A stretch of 64,000 nucleotides of DNA from Argopecten irradians (Eukaryota > Mollusca > Bivalvia > Pectinida > Pectinidae), in NCBI RefSeq assembly GCF_041381155.1, contig NC_091143.1, positions 27,963,331 to 28,027,330 on the forward strand, written 5' to 3'. A program made the translations under genes and the position numbers. Shown in pieces: positions 32,683 to 43,330 of the stretch. The notes beneath the pieces were generated by a model. It was not told the DNA's origin, did no database searches, and saw only the letters and a program-made list of their open reading frames with translations. Position 1 is the stretch's first letter. Every line of letters starts with the position of its first letter.

Positions 32683-34012
32683 GTTGTCTTCCTCAAGTGA
32701 CAGATGAAACGTGTTCAGTTGTCCGCGTTTTACGTGCAAGTGTTATAAAGCTCTCCCGTCCCAAGGGAATTTTGCCTTAAATTAAATATCGGGCGGACAT
32801 AATGGTCAAACCAGAGCATTAATAAAGATTTTCAGCACAAATCCCAGTGCAAATAATTGATTTCAAATATCTGATAACACATCTATATGGTGTATGATTA
32901 ATAAATAACTAGTGTGATACAGCAATTGAAATTTATTATTCCATGAATAACTCCACTTACTAATAACTTAGCGATACAATACCCTTGAAATCATTTGAGT
33001 TAATTCGACACCTGCTATAAGCAGCTATTGGCTGCTTAATGACACTCTTGGGGCGACAATTTTATCGGTACAAATCGTTCTAGTCATTAGCAGCACCAGT
33101 TCTTATTACACTGAACAATTGCATTGTTCTTGATTGTGTTGAATATAAATTTTAGTCGCATATCTAATAATAATTATTATGATTACAGAAATCACCCCGA
33201 CAATACTTTGTATTGTTATTATTATATGCTTCCTGCATTGAATGATGGCTGCCGCAGTGACCGATTATTTTGCTACTTTGATTAGTGTGTTGTGCTCACC
33301 ATGACAATGTATTAATAAGGTCGCAAGAATGACCAAAAACGGAATATCTGTTACGGAAATAAACTTTCTTCCTTCTCAAATGAGGGTTTCACGATCAAAT
33401 GAGGGTTTCACGACAACTGTAGAGTGTGATTATATGAATAAAAAAAAAAAACAGAAAATTTGGTTCCGTTATTCCATAAATTGCACTGAAGTAATGGTTA
33501 CTGAATCATTTGGCTGTGCTGTTTAAGACCTTGCCTTCAGTCATATAAGAATCTTACACGGGTCCGTCAGGTGGATATCGATATCGCAACCCAAGTGAAA
33601 GATTTGGCTTTCAACCCGAAGCTTGATGGCCAGAATCATTTACGAGAGTTGATATGTCTCTGTCAACTTGAGAAATCTATGTTTGATTCTTATTCTCCCA
33701 TACTTTATCTAAAATAATATGATAATGTCTGTTACTTTTTCATTGTGCTGTTAACACAGGAGAGCCGTTATAAGTCACAATTGATGACGTCATCGACGAT
33801 ACACACCAAGGTTACATCTCATATATTGACGACGTCACATAATTGTATAGCCCTTCTGTGTAAGATATTCTGTATTTACTATGCTATTTACTATAGCTAT
33901 CTGTCTTTGCTGTTAGGTATGATATCGATTCCATCTCTCCAAGGATTAATTGCGGTCCACACATAACCCCTGTCAACGGCTCACAGACTGGCCGTCTGTT
34001 GACCTCGGGTCA
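32683..34012. other. Upstream flank of DEG/ENaC
   Basis: On the - strand a TATA-like CTTTATAAC lies about 65 bases before the ATG, followed by AACACTTGCACGT; it could be promoter or 5' UTR. An 18-base phrase (ATGAGGGTTTCACGATCA) is tandemly doubled at about 33379-33412. A weak relative of the palindrome at 35467-35588 starts near 33567. No other gene is supported. Confidence 0.35.
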
Positions 34013-34079
34013 TTGTTTGATTAATTAACGTCCTATTAACAGACAGGGTCCTGTAAGGACGGCCTCCCATGTATGCGGA
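34013..34079 (-). mobile_element. SINE tail fragment (GGACGTTAA family)
   Basis: The reverse complement reads through ...GGACGGCC region, TTAATAGGACGTTAATTAA, TCAAACAATG. It is a short 3' piece of the SINE, cut off where the next copy begins at 34080. Confidence 0.7.
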
Positions 34080-34445
34080 GTGTTTGTTTGATTATTTTAA
34101 CGTCCTATTAACAACCAGGGTCATGCAAGGACGGCCTCCCATGTATACAGTGTGTAGCGTGTATGGTATGAAGTGTGTGGTGCGTGAATGGGAAAGTGCG
34201 GTATATTTAAGTTATGTCTTCCTGGTTATTGGAACTATTGCCCTTTTTACATTGTTCTATCACTGAAGAATACCACCGAAGACACCAAGCACTACATCCC
34301 ACCCGGTCGCATTATACTGACAACGGACAAACCAGTCGTTCCACTCTCTAATGTTGAGCGCTAAGCAGAAACTACAACTTTTGTAGATTACAGAGTGTCT
34401 CGATCAGGGGACAGAACCTAGAGCCTACTACAGAGAAGAAGGGAG
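34080..34445 (-). mobile_element. SINE copy (GGACGTTAA family)
   Basis: On the - strand it runs from the GGTTCTGTCCCCTG-like block (34412-34425), through TTAGCGCTCAACATT, CTGGTTTGTCCGTTGTC, the TTCGGTGGTATTC and GGGAGGCCGTCC blocks, to GTTAATAGGACGTTAAAATA and a CAAACAAACA tail. Non-coding. Confidence 0.75.
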
Positions 34446-34535
34446 TTTCTGTGGTGTTTTTTCAGTTCAGTTAATTAGAATACATTTGATTTTCCTTATC
34501 TGAATTAATTGTGAAAATAAAATATTGAGATTTGA

Positions 34536-34695
34536 TTGTTTGTTTGATTATTTTAACGTCCAATTAACTGCGAGTGTCAGGTAAGGACGGCCTCCCCTGT
34601 ACGTAGTTTTTAGCGTGTGTGAAGTCTGAGTTGGGTGTTTTAGGATACATGCGATATGTTCGTACTGTGTCTTCATGTAATGGAAGTTCATTTTA
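34536..34695 (-). mobile_element. SINE copy, 5'-truncated (GGACGTTAA family)
   Basis: The tail (CAAACAAACAATC) and the GGGAGGCCGTCCTTACCTG block are present on the - strand. It fades after the TACATGAAGACAC-like region. Confidence 0.65.
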
Positions 34696-34823
34696 AAATA
34701 TCCCGAGGGGCTGATGTATGTAATCATTTATTATTAATGATATCTCCGAAAGGTTCCACTGAATTATGTTGACGGACGACACCGATTGTGATGGTAAGAG
34801 AAGACCTATTCTCTCATACTTGA

Positions 34824-35339
34824 CGGGGTTATCCTACGGTTGTCTTTTACGGCATGATCGTAAAAGGCGACTAAATTTAGGATCTTATCTTTTCTATTCT
34901 TCCTAACTGACTTTATCCTTCCTAATGCCTCCCTTGGCACCGCCTCACTTTTGGCCTTGAGTTGAGCGTTCGCCCCTGTGAGGAAGGCTCTGGGTTCTGT
35001 CCCCTGGTCGAGACACACCAAAGTCTATAAAAGTGGTAGTTTCTGCTCCTGCTTAGCGCTCAGCAAAAAGGGAGTGGGACGACTGGTTCGCCCGTTGTCA
35101 GTATAATGTGACCGGGTGGGGGGTGTTGCTTGGTGTCTTCGGCGGCATGCTCCAGTGATATAGCACTATAAAAAGGGCAAAAGTTCCACTATACAAGAAG
35201 ACACAACATGAATATACCGCAGTCTCCCGAAACACGCACCTCGCACAACATACACGCAACACACCGCATACATGGGAGGCCGTCCTTACATGACCATAGC
35301 TGTTAATAGGACGTTAATTAATCAAACAAACAAACAAAA
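34824..35339 (+). mobile_element. SINE copy, near full length (GGACGTTAA family)
   Basis: From the 5' side: GCATGATCGTAAAAGGCGAC, TTTAGGATC, CTAATGCCTCCCTTGGCACC, GCGTTCGCCC, GGTTCTGTCCCCTGG (a possible worn Pol III B box), CTGCTCCTGCTTAGCGCTCA, GGGACGACTGGTTCGCCC, AATGTGACCGGGTGG, TCTTCGGCGGCATGC, GGGAGGCCGTCCTTACATGA, then GTTAATAGGACGTTAATTAA and CAAACAAACAAAC. It is the clearest copy here with 38899-39424. Non-coding. Confidence 0.8.
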
Positions 35340-35462
35340 AAGGGAAAAGACAGCTTTTACGTGCTAGAAAGTGACGTCATCAACATATGCGGCGACCATT
35401 TTACAGCAACGTTCATGTCGACTGAATGTTCATAATATCTCGTTAAAGTATGGTAAAAAATA

Positions 35463-35592
35463 ATCAGTCAGGTGGACAGGGATATCTCAACCCTCGGGAA
35501 AGATTTTGGCCATGAACCCTTGGCAAGCCTCGGGTTGACCAGCCAAAATCTTTTATTCGAGTTGAAATATCCCTGTCCACATGACCGGCCCA
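35463..35592. repeat. Palindromic repeat with GTGGACAGGGATAT arms
   Basis: The left arm GTGGACAGGGATATCTCAAC and AAAGATTTTGGC are mirrored by GCCAAAATCTTT and GTTGAAATATCCCTGTCCAC. The loop holds CCTTGGCAAGCC. It is probably a foldback MITE. A diverged relative is at about 33567-33630. Confidence 0.75.
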
Positions 35593-35761
35593 TGTACGAT
35601 TCTGTTACACTCATATGTCTCATTGGGATGTGATGAACTACTTCCGTTTGCCTAGTCGAGAGAATTTGCACAAGCAATATCATCATCACACATATATTTG
35701 TACTACGCAATTTTTTTCAGGGAATGATGGAAGGTAACATTTCGTCTTTAATTAATAAGTG

Positions 35762-36140
35762 CAAATCATCTACGGTTGCTACCTTTAGGATCTTTAGTTC
35801 CTGTCGACTGGTCATCGATGCTACAGAAATTGTCGCAAGATGTACAAGGACAGGACACGAAGGCCACATACAGTGCCTATAAGAATATGCACACAGTGAA
35901 ATCTGTAACAGTTGTTGCCCCAAATGGTACTGTTGTCTATGTCAGTGCTAGCAGACTATACTCAGATGTTGCTATTGTAGAGCATATTGTAGCTATCCGA
36001 GTTATTCCCAGGTGATATGAATCTGACGAACAAGGGTTTCACCATCTACTCCCTTCGTCCTAAAGGTGTGCGTCTGAATATACCACCTTTTTTAAGGATA
36101 AAAGCTAGTATATCCCTGTCGAGGTTAAAATGTGCAGGAA
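35762..36140 (+). pseudogene. Decayed DDE_Tnp_4 (Harbinger/ISL2EU-like) transposase fragment
   Basis: Three overlapping pieces in different frames match the catalytic part of DDE superfamily-4 transposases, in the right order. They are RLVIDATEI (first Asp), then ATYSAYKNMHTVKSVTVVAP with NGTVVYVS and SDVAIVEH (second Asp block), then GDMNLTNKGFTIYSLRPKGV and LNIPPFL. At least two frame changes separate them, and the usual ADKGF reads TNKGF, so the Asp there is lost. No THAP or C-terminal part is seen. It is a plain DNA-transposon relic; inverted ends were not identified. Confidence 0.75.
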
Positions 36141-36358
36141 AAGTGCCAGATCTAGAATCCATATTGAGTAAATAACATAATTTTGAAATCCATTCGAATC
36201 CCGCTACAGTTCCTCCACATCAGAACAAAAGTTTTATTCAATGCTGATCAATTTCCAAATTCCCATGATCAATGAGCAAAAAACTGCACTTTACTACAAT
36301 AGTAAGCTATGGTATTCTTTATGAATTCTACAAGACAAAGTGAAAACTACATTTTTAT

Positions 36359-36750
36359 GCAGGTAGGGCGTTAGAATTGTACCTGCTACCCCTATTGCAT
36401 GATCTTTTCTCTTCTTCCTAGCTGACTTTATCACAGTCTATAAAAGAGGTAGTTTCTGCTCCTGCTTAGCGCTCAGCAAACAGGGAGTTGGACGACTGGT
36501 TCGCCCATTGTCAGTAAAATGTGACTGGGGTGGGGCGTGTTGCCTAGTGTCTTCGGTGGCATGCTTCAGGGATATAGCACTATAAAAAAGCAACAGTTCC
36601 ACTACACAAGAAGACACCAACATACCGCAGTCTCCCAAAACACGCACCTCGCACTTCACGCATGCTGCACGCTTCATACGTGGGAGGCCGTCCTTACATC
36701 ACCCTGGCTGTTAATAGGACGTTAAAATAATCAAAACAAACAAACAAAAG
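36359..36750 (+). mobile_element. SINE copy with internal deletion (GGACGTTAA family)
   Basis: Starts GCAGGTAGGGCGTTAGAATT like the copy at 38899, but loses about 150 bp between CTGACTTTATC and ACAGTCTATAAAAG. It ends GTTAATAGGACGTTAAAATA and CAAACAAACAAAAG. Confidence 0.75.
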
Positions 36751-37280
36751 CTAAGCAGGTGCATTTACTACCACTTTTATAGACTTTTGTGTGGGGAAAA
36801 AACCCAGAGCCTACCAAAGGTCAAAGTGAGACAGTGTCAAGGGATATAAAGTACTTGTGGTGAGTTACATTAAGTTCTTAGTCCATATATTTACTGGTTT
36901 TCGGATCTCCAGTCACACAGCCCTGGATCCATTCGCCAACTACACACTGCGCATGCGTCACACACACACAACCACAGACCACACCGCTAGGCTCAGGGTG
37001 AAATACTTACCCCGGTAATAGTGACCCCCGGTACAATCACTTCACTTCTCCCAACTTTATAAATGAAGGAGCTGGTCCTCCGTAGGCGTGCTTCACCATC
37101 AGGTCCATATGCGGTCACATGCTACTCTGCAGGTGTCGGGGAATGGGGCAAGGAGCCTACATGACCTAAACTTTATTTACCTTATGTACCGAGCAAGAAG
37201 CTACTGAGGTACATTCCATAATCACTGAAGGTTCACTGGCAACCTAGCACGTCAAGACGCCAAACTCTACCATGGTGTCT
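36751..37280. other. Flank of the hAT-type MITE, no gene called
   Basis: Contains a (CA)n-like patch near 36958-36972 and a fairly GC-rich stretch (36900-37280). With 38349-38817 it may be one older element or gene split by the MITE insertion. No protein motif was recognised. Confidence 0.35.
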
Positions 37281-37288
37281 GTCTCATA

Positions 37289-38340
37289 CAGGGGCGTAGG
37301 AAGCGGGGGGCAACTGCCCCCCGTTCCCCAGGACGGGGGGGCAAACATGTCTTTTTGCCCCCCCCCCCCATTTTCGCCGACTGAAATTTTCTAAAAAAGC
37401 TTATTTGAAAGAAAAAAGGGTCCTCCTGCACATTTTTCGTACTTCATTCTAGAAATTTTTTTCCGCTGAGCGGCGCATTTCCTAAAAGGCTCAAGCACAT
37501 AATGTCAAACCTTAAATTGTAAAAATTCAATACACACAAACTAGACTAAAAATGTCCATCAAGGGATTCTATGTACTATTTAAAAAAATGTCTCTTAAAA
37601 GATCAATTATTTATATGTCTTAGCGAGACAATTAATTCATTTTTTTTCTGTTACACAACAATGTACCGATGGTGTGAAGCCGGTATATTCAGATCGAGTA
37701 GGGTTCCATAAAGTTATGACGACACAATTATCATTTCTAAATGCAGGTGGCTTTAAATCGAAAAATTACCATGTTAAGAACGCTTTATAATCATTAAACT
37801 TTATCGTAAAACTCATCTCAGCCATTCTAAATCGTAATTTTTTTCCCGGGGGAGACCCCCCGGACCCCCCTAACACCGAATTCTCGCGCCTTTCGGCGCT
37901 TGCAAATCCATCAAAATGCATCGTAAAACTCATCTAAGCCATTCTAAATTGTAATTTTTTCCCGGGGGAGACCCCCGAACCCCCCAAACACCAAATTTCT
38001 CGTGCTTTCGGGCGATCGCAAAATCATCAAAATACATAAAACTCATCCCGGGGTCACCCTCAGACCCCTAATAAAACACCAAAATCTTGCGCCTTCGACG
38101 CTCACACGCTAATTTGGCCAATTTGCGTATTCGTTAATTTCCTTTTAGCGACCCCACTGTCTATAAATGTGTACAAGGATTAAATTTAGTGATATATGAA
38201 AAATGTACATAAAGCATTTATCATATGGTTTTGGAGTTGAATTAATCTCCTCCTGTAGGTGGGGGGGGGGGGGGGGTTTACAAAATATTGAGGACCCCCC
38301 CCCCCCCCCCCCCCCCATGACGTTTCATCTTCCTACGCCA
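37289..38340. mobile_element. Non-autonomous hAT-type element (MITE)
   Basis: The left end CAGGGGCGTAGGAAG and right end CTTCCTACGCCA are inverted. The flanks GTCTCATA (37281-37288) and CTCTCATA (38341-38348) match at 7 of 8 bases, the duplication length of hAT elements. The interior holds two to three repeated units (CATCTCAGCCATTCTAAAT, then CCCGGGGGAGACCCCC, then a GCGCCTTTCGGCG block) and long G and C runs near 38260 and 38294. No transposase is coded. Confidence 0.75.
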
Positions 38341-38355
38341 CTCTCATACCTTTAC

Positions 38356-38808
38356 TCATTGCCTCTGGAACAGCCGCTGAGCGTTGGCCGCGGTAGTCCT
38401 CAGCAGTTTGTCCACTGTGGTCTGTAGAATCGGCGCAATTACCTCGGCAACCGAATAAAGCTGATTAGGAGCTGACCACTGCTGTCTAGGCTTGGGGAAA
38501 TACGGAGTGTCAGTCTCCAGCAGGGTCCTATCCTGTTTCAATGCCTTCAAGGCTCGGGTCTGCGGGCCTGAGTAAGAGCCAACCAATCTTGTGAAGACCA
38601 AGTAAAGGTTTGGGAACACAGGGGACCACAGATCCAAGACATAGTCGTCCTCACTGAAACAGTGCAAGTGGATCCTCTGGTCTTTTGGCACTCCCAGAGT
38701 ACTGCCGGAGAGTTGATAGGATGCAAGTGAAACCTGGATGGGAGGGGCAAATCCAAAAACCTGCAGAAGGCGGTCATAGACCTGGCGTGCACCTCGCTGA
38801 CCGGCCAT
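38356..38808 (-). CDS. Unidentified ORF, 150 codons, GC-richer than its surroundings
   Basis: The open frame runs from ATG at 38808 to TGA at 38356; an in-frame TGA lies just upstream of the ATG. It begins MAGQRGARQVYDRLLQVFGF and ends in a helical, basic stretch (VDKLLRTTAANAQRLFQRQ). In between are aromatic-rich strands (DYVLDLWSPVFPNLYLVF). The composition looks coding, unlike other frames here, but I recognise no family. Upstream on the same strand a different frame reads RPRTWDELVTYVNMQGM, so it may be an exon or a piece of a larger broken gene. It is flanked by a hAT-type MITE and a SINE, so a mobile-element origin is possible. Confidence 0.4.
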   Translation of the reverse strand: MAGQRGARQVYDRLLQVFGFAPPIQVSLASYQLSGSTLGVPKDQRIHLHCFSEDDYVLDLWSPVFPNLYLVFTRLVGSYSGPQTRALKALKQDRTLLETDTPYFPKPRQQWSAPNQLYSVAEVIAPILQTTVDKLLRTTAANAQRLFQRQ

Positions 38809-38898
38809 TGTCGGCACGTGACTTCATACCCTGCATGTTGACATAGGTTACCAGTTCATCCCATGTTCTCGGCCTAGCCATAAGCCATATACCGCCTT

Positions 38899-39424
38899 GC
38901 AGGTAGGGCGTTAGAATTGTACCTGCTGCCCCTATTGCATGATCGTAAAAGGCGACTAAATTTAGGATATTATCTTTTCTCTCTTCTTCCTAACTGACTT
39001 TATCTTTCCTAATGCCTCCCTTGGCACCGCCTCACTTTTGGCCTTGAGTTGAGCGTTCGCCCTTGTGAGGAAGGCTCTTGGTTCTGTCCCCTGGCCGAGA
39101 CACACCAAAGTCTATAAAAGTGGTAGTTTCTGCTCCTGCTTAGCGCTCAGCATACAGGGAGTGGGACGACTGGTTCGCCCGTTGTCATTATAATGTGACC
39201 AGGTAGAGTGTTGCTTGGTGTCTTCAGCGGCATGTTTCAGTGATATATCACTATATAAAAGGCAACAGTTCCTCTATACAAGAAGACACAACATGAGTAT
39301 ACCGCAGCCTCCCATGACACGCACCTCGCACAACAAACACGCAACACACCGCATACATGGGAGGCCGTCCTTACATAACCATAGGTTTTAATAGGACGTT
39401 TATGAATCAAACAAACAAACAAAC
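38899..39424 (+). mobile_element. SINE copy, near full length (GGACGTTAA family)
   Basis: Starts GCAGGTAGGGCGTTAGAATT, continues through TGCATGATCGTAAAAGGCGA and the same ordered blocks as 34824-35339, and ends AATAGGACGTTTATGAATC and a CAAACAAACAAAC tail. It is the most complete 5' end in the window. Confidence 0.8.
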
Positions 39425-40544
39425 CCTTGAAACTCCCATTAAACAATGAAAACACACCATGAAATTTTGTTTGAACATTTTTTATGGATAGTGCCATGAA
39501 AAAATAGTAATATATTGCATGGGAGAATGAAAATATAATTAAATGGTTGGTATATGCAAGCAATTCACCCATGAATTATTTTCATGGTCATGATTTCCAG
39601 TAACAGCAACATTCATAGCCATGATTCCATGAAATTAAATGTCCATGAAGCGAAGATGCAGTTGTCAAAGTGATCATCATGGCCTTTAAAACTCTTCTTT
39701 CAAATTTGGATGATTTTTCATCCCATGAACTCTATTTGTTGTTAAGCTTTCATAGCCATGAAACGTAACTTAGTTTATTTAAGTGAAATAATTTGAGGTT
39801 TCATGGCCATGGAATGGAACTATTTCAGTAAAATAGTGTGAGCTTTCATGGCCATGAAATAGAACTACAAAAATTGTACGGGTAAGTAAAATAGTTAGAG
39901 ATTTCACGACCATGATCAATTAACACTGCAGTATGCAACTGATATATTTAAAAAGATAAACAAACAAGACAGGCAAAGATAAACAAACAAGACAGGCACA
40001 GTAAACTATCTTTACCACCATTAATTGTATTTATGACTGATAGGTTTTAATTAAATTGGACACAGTAATAATATCTGTGTACAGTGTATATAGATAATAG
40101 AGTTACACTATCCTCGGTGAAGTGTCAGTAGAGGGGCCATGCTGAGTCAGCTGGCTGAAAAGAAGGGTTGACCCCTGTGATGACCACATAATAGCATATC
40201 TCAGTAAGATATGAAATAACTGTTTGTTTTATGTTTAAATCAAGTACTATCTAAGATTTATGATAGTGAATTCTATAGTATGATATTAAAAATCAAACAA
40301 TATAGTAAGCTGTGTGGAATTGAGATACAATTCAATAGGCAGTAAATATATATATATAGTTTGGAAGCTGTATAGCTTTTACAGTATTGTTTAGTATGTG
40401 AAAGTCAGTATAAATGTAACGCATAATGAAATACAAGCATGTGTCATCATTGATACATCCAATATGTTTTTCTTTTTCAGTTCATAATTTGTTAATTTTG
40501 TTGAATAACATTTTCTATTGTACTTGCGTATTAAATCACTGTCT
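39425..40544. other. Region rich in CATGGCCATGAAA words
   Basis: From about 39590 to 39910, imperfect copies of TTTCATGGCCATGAAA recur seven or more times at irregular spacing. The word is itself a palindrome. Further on the sequence is AT-rich and plain. No exon was recognised. Confidence 0.5.
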
Positions 40545-41675
40545 TTAGCTCACCTGCCCGAAGGCCATCCGTCGTCCGGCGTCAACTTTTCCATTTAAAC
40601 AACTTCTCCAAAACTTGGAGACCTAGAGTCCTGAAATTTGACGTATAGCATGATGGGATGAAGGGCTACCAAGTTTCTTCAAATGAATGACCTTTACCTT
40701 CATTCAAGGTCACATGAGTCAAATAGGTGAAAATCTTTAACAGACTTCTTAATAACCAAGAGACATAGATACCTGAAATTTGGCCTCTGACATGCTGGGA
40801 TGGAGGGCTACCAAGTTTGTTCAAATGAATGACCATGACCTTCATTTAAGGTCACAGGGGTCAAAGAGGCTGAAATATCTTGATAAGAATCTGCTTCATT
40901 AACAAGAGGCCTAGAGACCGGATATTTGGCATGCGACATGCTTGGATAAGGTCTACCAAGTTTGTTCAAATGAATGACCTTGACCTTGATTCAAGGTCAC
41001 AGGGGTCAAATAGGCTTAAAGCTTTCAACGACTTCTTAATACCTAAGAGGCTAAGGGACCTGATATTGGGCCTGTGGCATGCTGGGATTAAGGGCTACAA
41101 AGTTTGTTCAAATGAATGACCCTGACCTTCATTCAAGGTCACAGAGGTCAAATAGGCTAAAATTGTTAAACAACTTCTTCTTAATAACCAAGAGGCCTAG
41201 GGCCTATTGGACCTGTGGCATCTATTGGGTCAACTGTGGCATACTGGAGATGAAGGACTATTTGGCCTCTGACAAGTTTGTTCAAATGAATGACCTTGAC
41301 CTTGATTCAAGGTCTCAGGTGTCAAATAGGCTTAACTCTTTAAACGACTTCTTGATAACCGAGAGGCCTAGAGACCTGATATAAGCCCTGTTACATGTTG
41401 GGATGAATTGCTACAAATTTTGTTCAAATGAATGACCTTGACTTTCATCCAAGGTCATAGGGGTCAAAGAGGCTAAATATTTAAACAATTTCTCAATAAC
41501 CAAGAGGCCTAGAGACCTGATATTTGGCATGCGACATGCTGGGATGAATGGCTACCAAGTTTGTTCAAATGAATTATCTCGACCTTGATTCAAGGTCACA
41601 GGGGTCAAATAGGCTTAAATCTTTAAACAACTTCTGAATAACAAAGAGACCTAGGGACCTTATATTGAGTGATCA
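40545..41675 (-). mobile_element. Tandem-core element, GCTCAC-tailed type, about seven units
   Basis: The left edge TTAGCTCACCTGCCCGAAGG, then CCGTCGTCCGGCG, is the reverse complement of the family tail. The core is about seven units of 130-160 bp, each with AAGAGGCCTAGAGACCTGAT, CATGCTGGGATGA, TTTGTTCAAATGAATGACC and TTCAAGGTCACAGGGGTCAA. No head was found at the right edge. The short frames in it are repeat-derived. Confidence 0.7.
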
Positions 41676-42157
41676 TGCTGATAATTTACGACAGTGTGTT
41701 TGAAAAATGAGAAAAAAAAATGGAAAATGAGCCCTGTCTACATCGATATCACGTAACTGCCTTTAAGTACTAGTACGTAATACTGACTGACACTGTTCAG
41801 AATATCTTAGGCTAACAAGTTATTCAAAGTGGCAAGATCTTCTAACTGACGGCAGTAAATAAGGTACATTGTAAATGTAAGTACATTTACATTTTTATTA
41901 CATTATCTATAAACGCAATTATCAAATGCAGTATATTAACAATGTGTAAAACACTTACTTATTATATAGCTAAAATATTGTACATTGCACACAGGTAGTA
42001 TTCCCATCAGCCCCTCCACACATACAGTTCAAGTACAGTTTAATTTGATACATGTACAATGTGCACACATTCATTTATCAGATTTAGGTCTATAATTTAT
42101 AAATGATACTAAGTTAGGGTATAAAGAAAAGAATGAAAACTTGTTCATCTCTTGTTT
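41676..42157. other. Stretch without recognised features
   Basis: AT-rich spacer between two tandem-core elements; nothing recognised. Confidence 0.4.
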
Positions 42158-42955
42158 TTAGCTCACCTGGCCCGAAGGGCCGGTAAGCTTATGTCATGGC
42201 ACGGCGTCCGTCGTCCGTCCGTCCGTCCGTCCGTCAACATTTACTTTAAATCGCTACTAGTCATAGAGTTCTACATGGATTGTAACCAAATTTGGCCACA
42301 AACATCCATGGGGAAAGGGAAACAGAACTTGTATAAATTTTGGCTTTAACCCCCCAGGGGCCCAATAGAGGAAATAGAGGTAAATCCTATAAATCGCTAC
42401 TTGTCCTAGAGTTCTGCATGGATTGTGACCAAATTTGGCCACAAATATCCTTGTTAGAAGGGGAACAGAACTTGTATAAATTTTGGCTCTGAGACCTTGG
42501 GGGCAGGAGGGGCGGGGCCCAATAGGAGAAATAGAGGTATATCCTATAAATCGCTATAAGTCATAGAGTTCTGCATGGATTGTAACCAAATTTGGCCAGA
42601 AACATCCTTGTTAGAAGGGGAACAGAACTTGTATTAATTTTGGCTCTGACTCCCCAGGGACAGAAGGGGCGGGGCCAAATAAGGGAAATAGAGGTAATTC
42701 CTAAAAATCTACTTGTCCTAGAGTTCTGCATGGATTGTAACCAAATTTGGCCAGAAACATCCTTGGAGGAAGGGAAACGGAACTTGTATAAATGTTGGCT
42801 CTGAGCCCCTGGGGGCAGGAGGGGTGGCGCCCAATAGGAGAAATAGAGGTAAATGTTCAAATTCCTTCAGAAAAGAAACAATGAACCTGTATACAGAACA
42901 TTACTTAGCATTAAAAACCAGGTGAGCGATACAGGCCCTCTGGGTCTCTTGTTTT
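42158..42955 (-). mobile_element. Tandem-core element, GCTCAC-tailed type, both ends present
   Basis: Read on the - strand the head is AACAAGAGACCCAGAGGGCC, then TGTATCGCTCACCTGG. The core is four units of about 150 bp (GAACTCTATGACTAG, GGTTACAATCCATG, TCTGTTCCC, CCCCGCCCC). The tail is GGACGGACGGACGACGGACG, then a CGGCCCTTCGGGCC palindrome, CAGGTGAGC and TAAAAACAAG. The ends GCTCACCTGG/CCAGGTGAGC are inverted. This copy shows that its head and tail modules are the same as those of the 146-bp type. Confidence 0.75.
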
Positions 42956-43076
42956 TTTTTTACTGATATTGTGGTAAAATTTATGAAAGTAACAAATCAT
43001 ATTTCTTTGGCACATGAAAGGCCTACACGATATACATCTGTACATGTATGTTCTCATATTTTTTTTTTACAGAATG

Positions 43077-43330
43077 GCTGCAGGCACATCACAGTGATAT
43101 TCGACTAAAAACCACTCCAGGAACAAATTTGTGTTCAAGTGTGTACAAGAGAAATGAAAATTCTGTGACCAAAAACATTTTCAGTTTTGGTACTCTAACA
43201 ATTAATTTATCATGATGGTGTAAAATTTTCTTGGACATGTGTCATACACATAATTTGAAAGAGGCATGTATACCTGGTGTATGTTTTCAGGTGAAATTCT
43301 ATTATGTGAAATAAATAAATCAATAATGCA
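43077..43330 (+). other. Candidate 3'-terminal exon of an unknown gene
   Basis: A very strong acceptor (T-run, then TTTTACAG at 43065-43072) is followed by about 240 bases and AATAAATAAATCAATAA at 43309, a typical poly(A) signal. One frame stays open for about 45 codons (WLQAHHSDIRLKTTPG...) but matches no family I know, so the exon may be mostly UTR. No upstream partner exon was identified. It may be chance. Confidence 0.3.
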
